5,841 nucleotides of DNA from Arenicella sp. (lineage in GTDB: Bacteria > Pseudomonadota > Gammaproteobacteria > Arenicellales > Arenicellaceae). Both the position numbers and the translations under genes were made by a program. Location of the stretch: positions 1 through 5,841 of the forward strand of contig JAESTB010000380.1 of assembly GCA_016763815.1 (NCBI GenBank), read 5' to 3'. Below, one piece after another: positions 1 through 5,706 of this stretch (position 1 is its first letter; the number at the start of each line of letters is the position of its first letter). Below the pieces are notes generated by a model. It worked only from the letters and a program-made list of their open reading frames with translations. It was not told the DNA's origin and searched no databases.

Positions 1-103
1 ATACGTTTCGTTGTGCCCGTGATTTTTTATGCTCTTAAGTGTACGACATAAAATTTCAGGGCGCTGATTCCAAACATCTTTCTACCAACTGGCTGAGAGC
101 GTT

Positions 104-976
104 ATGAACAAACAACCTAATTTTCTAATTATTGGTTCGGCAAAGTCTGGAACTACGACGCTTTACCATCATTTACGTGCACATCCAGATGTCTTTCTCC
201 CAGATTTCAAAGAACCTCACTATTTTGTCCGTGATCAGGTGTTGAATTTCGACATAATCGACGAGCATAGTGCCTATCAGGCGCTGTTCAATTCCGCCAC
301 CGAACGCCTAATTGGAGAAGCCTCTACAGGTTATCTCTACTTCAGTGGAACGGCAGAAAAAATCCATCGTGAATTACCCAATTGCAAAATTGTCGCTTTG
401 ATCAGAAATCCCACGGATCGAGCTTTTTCCATGTGGAGTCATCAAATTAGAGAGGGCTTAGAGGATATGCAATTTGAGGAAGCTGTGCAGCAGGAACTCG
501 ATGGCACAACACGGCACAACCAGGGCACAGAGTTCGGTTTTAACTACTGTAGGCTGGGGATCATTTCGAGTTTATTGAAAGAGTATCAAGGGTTATTCGG
601 CATAGATAATGTGTTCATCGGTGACTATGAAATGCTCCGAAAGGATCCAATAATGCTAATGAACCAATTGTACGAGTTTTTAGATTTAGATTCGATACGA
701 CTAGTTGATCCAAATAAGATATATAATGCTTCAGGCAATCCAAAGTTCGGCTGGCTGCACTCTTTTCTTAACTCTAAGAGTTTATTGCGCCGCGCCATAG
801 TATTCCCTTTGAAAACATTACTAAGCGAACGCGTTAGGCACATGGCATGGCAAAAACTTCGAAACTGGAATATTACCAGCGGTACCAGGCATACGTTAAA
901 ACCCGAGACTCGGGCGCTTCTAGACGATTATTTCAGCGACGAACGAAAGGCCCTAGAGAACCTCATTGGTAAGTGA
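104..976 (+). CDS. PAPS-dependent sulfotransferase (Sulfotransfer_1/heparan N-sulfotransferase-like), complete
   Basis: This 290-residue protein should move a sulfuryl group from PAPS to an acceptor, most likely a sugar or glycan hydroxyl or amine, in the cytoplasm. The 5'-phosphosulfate loop is at residues 11-21 (GSAKSGTTTLY, with the family's catalytic-type Lys14). The 3'-phosphate site is at 100-109 (IRNPTDRAFS, Arg101 and Ser109). A KEPHYF motif at 36-41 matches the KEPHFF-type motif of carbohydrate sulfotransferases. Further family features are RLGIISSLLKEY near 150-161, YEMLRKDP near 175-182 and a C-terminal LKPETRALLDDYF segment at 265-277, so both ends look intact and the length is normal. 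No signal peptide or membrane segment is visible. The start ATG has a weak GAGAG ribosome site at 95-99 and lies just before the PAPS loop, as expected. The gene converges on the minus-strand sugar operon and appears independent of it. The acceptor cannot be read from the sequence. Confidence 0.93.
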   Translation: MNKQPNFLIIGSAKSGTTTLYHHLRAHPDVFLPDFKEPHYFVRDQVLNFDIIDEHSAYQALFNSATERLIGEASTGYLYFSGTAEKIHRELPNCKIVALIRNPTDRAFSMWSHQIREGLEDMQFEEAVQQELDGTTRHNQGTEFGFNYCRLGIISSLLKEYQGLFGIDNVFIGDYEMLRKDPIMLMNQLYEFLDLDSIRLVDPNKIYNASGNPKFGWLHSFLNSKSLLRRAIVFPLKTLLSERVRHMAWQKLRNWNITSGTRHTLKPETRALLDDYFSDERKALENLIGK

Positions 977-981
977 GGCTG

Positions 982-1002
982 AAAAGACTTGAAGGTCCTT
1001 TT
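982..1002. terminator. Weak hairpin after the sulfotransferase, possible bidirectional terminator
   Basis: AAAAGAC and GTCCTTTT can pair as seven base pairs with one bulged C and a six-base loop, starting six bases after the sulfotransferase stop. The arms give a T run on either strand, so it could stop transcription from both converging sides. The GC core is only three pairs, so the structure is weak. A second small hairpin (CCTCATT/AGTGAGG with loop GGTA, 961-978) overlaps the end of the coding region just before it. Confidence 0.25.
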
Positions 1003-1032
1003 ACTGTTAACGTATTTCGAATTCTGAACAGA

Positions 1033-1231
1033 CCACTCCTCTCGCAACGTGTAATCAAGATTTACCGGTGATTCATCAAAGAGAATCAGACTGGCGTTTT
1101 TTACTAAAGCTCGAGCCATCGCCGTACGCTGCGGATAATTCTAATGGAAACCTATTAAGAAATTTTTCAATATGCAGAAGTGCTGCGATTTCCCTAACCT
1201 TGGCCTTTACGGTTGAATCGGAACCTGACAG
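1033..1231 (-). pseudogene. Remnant of a sugar ABC transporter ATPase (MalK/UgpC-like), frameshifted and truncated at both ends
   Basis: Two minus-strand frames together read like the middle of a carbohydrate-importer ATPase. The first (1231 to about 1132) translates as LSGSDSTVKAKV, REIAALLHIEKFLNRF, PLELS, ending exactly where the ABC signature LSGGQQQR should follow. The second (about 1131 to 1033) resumes as PQRTAMARALVKNAS, LILFDE, SPVNLDYTLREE, which is the Walker B and D-loop region. The join lacks the signature glycines. If the parent had LSGGQQQR, about 11 bases are gone, which explains the frame change. Walker B has DESPVNLD where DEPLVNLD-like sequence is usual. A TGA (1244-1246) closes the first frame upstream. 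A faint FVN match near 1250-1260 may be more of the decayed N-terminal part. Walker A and everything after LREE are absent. It follows nagK in the same direction, so the sugar operon probably once continued into an ABC transporter, or this is a rearrangement scar. It cannot encode a working ATPase. Confidence 0.82.
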
Positions 1232-1292
1232 ATGGTTAATCAGTCACCGAGGTTTACGAAGACCAAATTTAGCAAAACAGACCTTGTTGAAT

Positions 1293-1308
1293 AAGGGTCT
1301 AGGCCCTT
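1293..1308 (-). terminator. Possible weak terminator after the kinase gene
   Basis: AAGGG and CCCTT form a five-pair stem with a six-base loop, beginning 17 bases after the kinase stop codon. No real T run follows on the minus strand (ATTCAAC), so termination would be inefficient. It is the only hairpin seen immediately behind the operon. Confidence 0.2.
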
Positions 1309-1325
1309 CTACCAACAAACGGCTC

Positions 1326-2318
1326 CTACGCACGAACCCGTGAATAAGGTTGTTCCGTCGCGTACACTCCTTGTCCTAAAATTGCGGCACCTCTGACGCC
1401 ACTTGAGTCCCCATACATGGCCGCCACCACTTTAGGCGGGCTCGTATTGACGAGCACATACTTGGCCATTATGGAGGGAATAGCATCGTATATTTCGCCA
1501 ATATTAGAGATACCTCCACCTAAGACAATGACGTGCGGATCAAACATTTTAGTTAACTCGGACAAATAGCTTCCTAAACAATCCAAGTACGCGTTGAATA
1601 CCACTACAGCACACCTTTCTTTTTGCTGATAACCTCGAACCAAATCAATCACCGATTCGTATTCAGCGCCAAAATGTGAACTCATCCACAATAATCCCGG
1701 GCCCGATAAATATTTTTCAACACAACCAAACGAGCCACAGCCGCAAGCCCTTTTAGGAAAATCATACCGTTGTAATAGTGCGCCGGATAAGCCGACATGA
1801 CCGTATTCACCGGCAACGTTCTGCCGGCCGTGGTACACATGCCCGTTGATGCAAAGGGCGCCGGACATGCCGGTACCGAGTATCACTCCTAGAACATTTT
1901 CATGTCCATCAGCCACGCCTCCATTCGATTCAGAATAGACAAATGCCATAACATCATTTTCAATAACAACATCTCGCCCTAAACGTTGACTCAGATCTTG
2001 TTTTAGATATTTGCCATTTACGCAGGGTATGTTCGAACAAACAAGTCTGCCGTCGAGGCCTTTATAGCCGGGGATACCGAGACCAACTGTACCAACTTTT
2101 TTTGATCGGCCGTCAGCTTCGACGACCATCTCAACAATTGTATCCAAAAAGGTATTATAAGAATCAACAGGTGTATCAACTCTCCAAGATGCCTGTAATT
2201 CATACCGCTCATCGTAAACGGCGATCTCTATTTTTGTGCCTCCAATATCTAAACCGTAAATCATTTCTACTCTTGCCATATTTAGATCACTTCTAATTAA
2301 TCGAGCACTACTGAACAT
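1326..2318 (-). CDS. nagK: N-acetylglucosamine kinase, ROK family (NagK-like)
   Basis: The predicted role is ATP-dependent phosphorylation of N-acetylglucosamine to its 6-phosphate in the cytoplasm. The ATP loop DIGGTK is at residues 24-29, a GIPG segment at 81-84, and the sugar-binding/catalytic Asn121-Asp122 pair at 121-122. LGTG is at 147-150 and EYGH at 171-174. The ROK zinc motif CGCGSFGC is at 192-199 (Cys192, Cys194, Cys199, with His174 the likely fourth ligand). GGG is at 267-269 and the C-terminal GDSSGVRGAA near 303-312. From memory it resembles E. coli NagK along its whole length, including DSY.FLD near 52-59, DFP.R.CGCG near 186-195 and the YLSG after the zinc site. A fructokinase (Mak) or other hexokinase of the family is the main alternative. 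The start at 2318 has a good GGAAG site six bases upstream. Met14 (2279) and Met19 (2264) are also possible, and Met19 matches where E. coli NagK begins, so the first 13-18 residues are uncertain. The motif after Asp122 is unusual (ENDVMAF, not ENDAN). Confidence 0.9.
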   Translation of the reverse strand: MFSSARLIRSDLNMARVEMIYGLDIGGTKIEIAVYDERYELQASWRVDTPVDSYNTFLDTIVEMVVEADGRSKKVGTVGLGIPGYKGLDGRLVCSNIPCVNGKYLKQDLSQRLGRDVVIENDVMAFVYSESNGGVADGHENVLGVILGTGMSGALCINGHVYHGRQNVAGEYGHVGLSGALLQRYDFPKRACGCGSFGCVEKYLSGPGLLWMSSHFGAEYESVIDLVRGYQQKERCAVVVFNAYLDCLGSYLSELTKMFDPHVIVLGGGISNIGEIYDAIPSIMAKYVLVNTSPPKVVAAMYGDSSGVRGAAILGQGVYATEQPYSRVRA

Positions 2319-2321
2319 TTA

Positions 2322-3638
2322 TCACTTCCACGCCTTCATTTTATGGCCTTTAAGGCCATAAAAAAGAATAAACAGATAAAATGGAATCATCAGCAAATAT
2401 GCTTGTTGGGCACTTTGATATGAATCGGCTAGCGCGCCATAGATGACAGGTAATACCGCACCTCCAGAGATAGCCATAATGAGTAGAGCCGAACCGGTGC
2501 TGGTTAGCCGGGCATTAAGCCCGTTCAACGCGAGAGGCCAAATCGCAGGCCAAACCATCGCATTGGATAAACCAAATAGAGCAACGTATAGAACGGCATC
2601 GGGGATTGCAGGAACCCCTGTCCAAGAGAATAAAAGCGCCCATATCGATGAATCATTTTGGCTAGCGGTCACCAACAACACTGAAAATAATATCCCTAGT
2701 AATGCCGACCCTACAAGAGCCATTTGCTGACTAACCCACCGTGGGATCAATAACATTCCCAAGAGATAGCCCACCACCATGAAACTCATAGTATATGAAG
2801 TCAATTCCCCGAAATTACTCACACCTAGATCTTTACCGAAAAGGCCAATGGTGTCGCCGGCAATTACCTCGGCTCCAACATAGAAAAATAAGGTTATCGC
2901 GCCAAGCACGAGCTGAGGGTGGCTTAATATTGTAGAACCATCATCCGGGCTCTGGTCGCTTTCCTCCACTACCGGTTCTGGTAGTGGTGCCATTTTCAAA
3001 AACACAGCAAGCACCAACAACATACCAGCCATAATAAGGTAGGGATTAACAAGGCGAACTGACAATTCAACAAGCTGTTGAGACTTAAGCTCAGTGCTCA
3101 ATACCGCTAAGTTAGCATCGGAGTATTGAGCCATATCAGTTAACACAAACGCCGTAAATATGATCGGCGCGATAACTCCAGCGGCTTTATTCAATACGCC
3201 CATCAGGCTAATACGTACAGCCGCGGTTTCTCTCGAACCGATTAATACAACGTATGGGTTAGACGCGGTTTGTAGCAATGTAAGCCCTGCCCCTAGTACA
3301 AACAACGCCAATAAGAATAGAGGGTACAGCCGAGTCAACGCGGCGGGCACAAACAGCAACGCACCAATGGCCATAATAACCATGCCTATGAGCATGCCAT
3401 TCTTGTAACCCGTTCGTCGCAAGATCATCGATGACGGTAAGGCTACAATTGTGTAAGCCAAATAGAAAATCATTGTCACAAGATAAGCTTGCATGTTTTC
3501 AAGTTCACACGCTATTTGAAGAAATGGTATCAGTGAACCGTTTAACCAAGTTACGAATCCAAACATGAAAAATAGGCTGCCAATAATGATCATCGGCAAG
3601 ATGCTATTTTGATGTGTAGAAGAAATGTTTTCACTCAT
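2322..3638 (-). CDS. nagP: Sugar permease of the FHS/GluP family of MFS transporters (NagP-like)
   Basis: This 438-residue inner-membrane protein has about 12 hydrophobic segments and a long cytoplasmic loop with an acidic stretch near 216-236 between the two halves. It should import a sugar by cation symport. Family motifs are WLNGSLIPFLQ at 31-41 (first helix), RRTGYKNG at 74-81, QTASNPYV at 123-130, GVLNKAAGVIAP at 147-158, YVGAEVIAG at 253-261, and GLSNAMVWPAIWPLAL with the following TSTGSALLIMAISGGAVLP at 356-397. Gln123 stands where E. coli fucose permease has the essential Glu135, as in glucose/galactose and GlcNAc members, which argues against fucose. Substrate choice rests mainly on the adjacent NagK-like kinase. 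Glucose, galactose or mannose remain possible. The start has AGGA nine bases upstream. Length is normal. The gene follows a 229-base control region and is separated from the kinase only by an in-frame TAA after its own TGA stop. Confidence 0.9.
   Translation of the reverse strand: MSENISSTHQNSILPMIIIGSLFFMFGFVTWLNGSLIPFLQIACELENMQAYLVTMIFYLAYTIVALPSSMILRRTGYKNGMLIGMVIMAIGALLFVPAALTRLYPLFLLALFVLGAGLTLLQTASNPYVVLIGSRETAAVRISLMGVLNKAAGVIAPIIFTAFVLTDMAQYSDANLAVLSTELKSQQLVELSVRLVNPYLIMAGMLLVLAVFLKMAPLPEPVVEESDQSPDDGSTILSHPQLVLGAITLFFYVGAEVIAGDTIGLFGKDLGVSNFGELTSYTMSFMVVGYLLGMLLIPRWVSQQMALVGSALLGILFSVLLVTASQNDSSIWALLFSWTGVPAIPDAVLYVALFGLSNAMVWPAIWPLALNGLNARLTSTGSALLIMAISGGAVLPVIYGALADSYQSAQQAYLLMIPFYLFILFYGLKGHKMKAWK
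2325..2329 (-). promoter_or_regulatory. Ribosome binding site of the kinase inside the permease stop region
   Basis: GGAAG lies in the last two codons of the permease gene, six bases before the ATG at 2318. It supports that ATG over the internal ATG at 2279, whose nearest candidate (AGAAG, 2290-2294) is ten bases away. The layout is GGAAG, TGA, TAA, ATG, so ribosomes finishing the permease would stop on top of the kinase start, which suggests translational coupling. Confidence 0.6.
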
Positions 3639-3666
3639 TTAGGTATTTCCTGTTTTTGATTTTTTT

Positions 3667-3695
3667 AATAGAAAGACGATGCTTCGAACACTCAA
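3667..3695 (-). promoter_or_regulatory. Candidate promoter of the nagP-nagK operon
   Basis: On the minus strand TTGAGT (3695-3690) and TCTATT (3672-3667) are 17 bases apart, each matching the housekeeping consensus at four of six positions. Transcription would begin near 3660, about 20 bases before the permease ATG. The -10 box overlaps the TCGTCTTTCTATT sequence at 3667-3679 that recurs upstream of the sigma gene, so this spot may instead be the -10 region of an ECF-type promoter (CGTC core). The spacing is good, but the boxes are weak. Confidence 0.35.
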
Positions 3696-3706
3696 TTGGA
3701 CTGGGG

Positions 3707-3720
3707 AAAAGGCGCATTTT
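3707..3720. promoter_or_regulatory. 14-base near-palindrome upstream of the permease promoter
   Basis: AAAAGGCGCATTTT is a perfect palindrome except for one symmetric pair (positions 5 and 10). It sits about 50 bases before the predicted start of transcription of the permease gene, a usual place for an activator or repressor site. No specific regulator can be named from it. Confidence 0.25.
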
Positions 3721-3831
3721 GACGACGCTTTGCTATTAATTGAATCGCGACGATTACGGATCACCCACAACGACACAAAGCACACCAACCTAGCGGTCTA
3801 TCAGTTTTGCTGCTAAATCAGACGCACTGCT

Positions 3832-3855
3832 TGTTGTGAAAATAGAATCACAACA
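3832..3855. promoter_or_regulatory. Inverted repeat with 8-bp arms just after the FecR stop, operator or RNA hairpin
   Basis: The perfect arms TGTTGTGA and TCACAACA are separated by eight bases, starting 12 bases after the anti-sigma stop codon in the direction of transcription. The inner parts TGTGA and TCACA are the half-sites of CRP, but the gap here is eight bases, not the six CRP requires, so it is not a standard CRP site. As RNA it would be an eight-pair hairpin. No T run follows on the minus strand, so a simple terminator is unlikely. It lies about 190 bases upstream of the permease start and could be an operator or an RNA processing/stabilising hairpin. Confidence 0.45.
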
Positions 3856-3867
3856 GTCAGTCCTACG

Positions 3868-4872
3868 TCACAATGGTTTTGTTTCAGTAATAAGCACGCC
3901 CGAGCTTTGCTGTACTAAACGAACGTCAAAAACCTGAGGCAATGCTTCTAACCATTCATCAATTCCATCCTGACGCACCATTCCAGAGAATCGTAAGCGA
4001 GAAACCTTGTCACCACGAATTTCAATTTCCCTATCCGAATACCGGTTGAGATCAGTAATAACCGATATCAAATCTCGATCAACGAAGGTAAGCCGACCTT
4101 GCCTCCGAGATGTTTCGCGCGCTGGATCGATCTTAACGACTTGCCCTAGTACGCCATCATTTTTAACACGGACAGCTTCCCCGACTATTAACGTAGAATA
4201 CGCTGCACCAGAAACTGGTTTAGAGCCAATATCATTCGATAGCAGGGCCCTTACTCGCACCGTCCCTTCAGTTACAGTAACGGTTGTTTCCTTAAAGCCA
4301 GCATGAACATTAAACGCAGTCCCTACCGCTTGAGTTACGCTTGTATCTGAATACACTCTAAATGGTCGATTACTATCTTTTGCTACTTTAAAAAAGCTCT
4401 CGCCGCTAAGTAATGTCGCATGACGAGAAGATCCGTTGTAGCTTATTTCAACGTGCGTATCCGCACCGAGTTCAATCGCTGAGCCATCAGGTAAAACAAC
4501 GCCAAAATGTTCTTTTTTTCCAGTGTGGTAAGTTGCAGAAAAGAGCACATCATTGGGCTGATTAAATTGAAATAAAATCAACATATAAGACACCACTGGA
4601 ACAATCAAAAGCGAGGCAGCTATCGCCATCCCCCAATGCCAGTTGTTTTTTGTCTTAGCTTCAACATGCTCTCTGTCGGTAGAAGATTCAAGCACAACAA
4701 GTTCGTCAGCCCTTCCCCACAGATCTAACATTTTTTTGAAGGCACGATGATGCTCTGGTGATCTATCCATCCAGCTTCGCCACTCACTGACGGCAAAGTT
4801 TGAGTCATTTGACTCATCTAGCCGCAGTATCCATTCCGCAGCTTCATCTAAAATTCGTTTTTTGTCATTCAT
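3868..4872 (-). CDS. FecR-like transmembrane anti-sigma regulator
   Basis: This 334-residue protein should sit in the inner membrane, hold the adjacent ECF sigma factor in check and pass on a signal from the periplasm. Residues 1-50 form the cytoplasmic sigma-binding domain (DUF4880 type, with EAAEWILRLDE, then WRSWMDRSPEHHRAF near 31-45). One membrane helix is at about 80-101 (GMAIAASLLIVPVVSYMLIL). The periplasmic FecR domain spans about 113-208 (LPDGSAIELGADTHVEI, LLSGESFFKV, VGTAFNVH, VTVTEGTVRV). A C-terminal module at about 261-330 (LTFVDRDLISVITDLNRYSD, then RFSGM) resembles the STN-like domain found at the end of many FecR proteins. All parts are present and the length is usual. The ATG is preceded in frame by a stop two codons back, so an earlier start is excluded. 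No good ribosome site is visible. The sigma gene lies 68 bases upstream on the same strand. No TonB receptor follows it here. Confidence 0.93.
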   Translation of the reverse strand: MNDKKRILDEAAEWILRLDESNDSNFAVSEWRSWMDRSPEHHRAFKKMLDLWGRADELVVLESSTDREHVEAKTKNNWHWGMAIAASLLIVPVVSYMLILFQFNQPNDVLFSATYHTGKKEHFGVVLPDGSAIELGADTHVEISYNGSSRHATLLSGESFFKVAKDSNRPFRVYSDTSVTQAVGTAFNVHAGFKETTVTVTEGTVRVRALLSNDIGSKPVSGAAYSTLIVGEAVRVKNDGVLGQVVKIDPARETSRRQGRLTFVDRDLISVITDLNRYSDREIEIRGDKVSRLRFSGMVRQDGIDEWLEALPQVFDVRLVQQSSGVLITETKPL

Positions 4873-4940
4873 AATCTAATCTGAAAATCTAAATAATATT
4901 AGGTCTTTTCCAGTTATGACTCCCAATCATATTTAACATG

Positions 4941-5567
4941 TCAAATTTCCAGTTCAAGTCGGTCGTAGCAATGCCGAATTGCACGTAATACGTGCTTTCG
5001 TACCATACTTTCTGAAACGTTCATTATCTTAGAGATTTCGCTATAAGATTTTCCTTTGAGTTTATACAGCTCAAAGGCTGATTTAGTATTTGCTGGCAAC
5101 TCTGAAAGCGCCACCTGTATTCTTTCAACCGACTCTTTCATTTGCATTGACTCCTCTGCTGAGGCCGCCACATCGTCTCGACTGGCGATAGCGTCAAAAT
5201 CGGTGATCATGCTTTGATCAACAAACGGTGCTCTTGACCTTCGTCGAAAGCGATCAACCGCGAGGTTATGCGCCACTTTATAGAGATACGTTTTCAAATA
5301 GTGCGGGAACTTATCTTCCTTAAGACTAAGTAAGCGCACAAAGGATTCTTGTGTAATTTCTTCAGCTTCAGATCGTGAGCAGCCTTTTTTAAGGAGCGAG
5401 TGAACGATTACCTTTTTATAGGAAAGGTAGAGTCGCCGGTATTCGGCATTGGATTTTTTTATTTTCAAACTTGAGTGCAACTGACTTTCGTTGGAAGGCA
5501 CTAACACACCGCTCCCATGATTATTGTTTGCAGAAAAATTATTCCAACTAATTACCTTAGCATTCAT
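4941..5567 (-). CDS. ECF (FecI-like) RNA polymerase sigma-70 factor
   Basis: This sigma factor would direct RNA polymerase to a small set of promoters when released by the neighbouring FecR protein. Region 2 spans about 47-110, with ITQESFVRLL at 71-80 and LKTYLYKVAHNLAVDRFRRRSR at 91-112. Region 4 spans about 143-200, with LSELPANTKSAFELYKLKGKSYSEISKIMNVS holding the helix-turn-helix near 173-196, followed by the usual VRKHVLRAIRHC. It is complete at 208 residues but starts with an Asn/Ser-rich stretch of some 40 residues before region 2, longer than typical for FecI proteins. The ATG at 5567 lacks a clear ribosome site, whereas in-frame GTG codons at 5507 and 5501 follow a GGGAG (about 5512-5516), so translation may begin there. 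The anti-sigma gene follows after 68 bases, forming one transcription unit. Its signal is unknown. Confidence 0.93.
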   Translation of the reverse strand: MNAKVISWNNFSANNNHGSGVLVPSNESQLHSSLKIKKSNAEYRRLYLSYKKVIVHSLLKKGCSRSEAEEITQESFVRLLSLKEDKFPHYLKTYLYKVAHNLAVDRFRRRSRAPFVDQSMITDFDAIASRDDVAASAEESMQMKESVERIQVALSELPANTKSAFELYKLKGKSYSEISKIMNVSESMVRKHVLRAIRHCYDRLELEI

Positions 5568-5645
5568 TTAAACCACATCGTTGACTAAAAAACCAGTCTG
5601 TGGGGTCATAAATAGTCCAACTCTTATATACATAATCAACTCGAA

Positions 5646-5674
5646 ATTAGTTAATAAATCCCGAAACCAGTCAA
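5646..5674 (-). promoter_or_regulatory. Candidate promoter of the sigma/FecR operon
   Basis: TTGACT (5674-5669) and ACTAAT (5651-5646) lie 17 bases apart on the minus strand, matching the housekeeping consensus at five and four of six positions. Transcription would start near 5638, giving a leader of about 70 bases. The rest of 5568-5841 holds the repeated motif at 5694-5706 and an AT-rich T7AAGA6 stretch near 5766-5781, and no convincing gene. Confidence 0.35.
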
Positions 5675-5693
5675 ACTCGGGCCACAAAACCAA

Positions 5694-5706
5694 AATACAA
5701 AGACGA
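5694..5706 (-). promoter_or_regulatory. Upstream copy of the shared TCGTCTTTSTATT motif
   Basis: Reading on the minus strand, TCGTCTTTGTATT here matches TCGTCTTTCTATT at 3667-3679 in 12 of 13 positions, in the same orientation, each in front of an operon start. A CGTC core followed by T-rich sequence is like the -10 region of some ECF promoters. No common -35 was found 16-18 bases upstream of the two copies, so the assignment is tentative. Confidence 0.35.

Noticed and set aside
1..51. Plus-strand frame open from the left edge to TAA at 49-51, possibly the tail of an upstream gene
   Set aside because: Only 16 codons, too short to judge.
26..54. Possible promoter of the sulfotransferase (TTTATG, 17 bases, TAAAAT)
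   Set aside because: The -10 box is fair, but the -35 box matches at only three of six positions, so it was not listed as a feature.
1068..1343. Open frame of 91 codons on the plus strand between the sulfotransferase and the kinase
   Set aside because: It runs antisense across the ABC ATPase remnant, has no recognisable domain, and overlaps the end of the kinase gene.
3743..3755. Short inverted repeat AATCG-CGA-CGATT in the permease control region
   Set aside because: Five-base arms are common by chance, and it matches no operator I can name with confidence.
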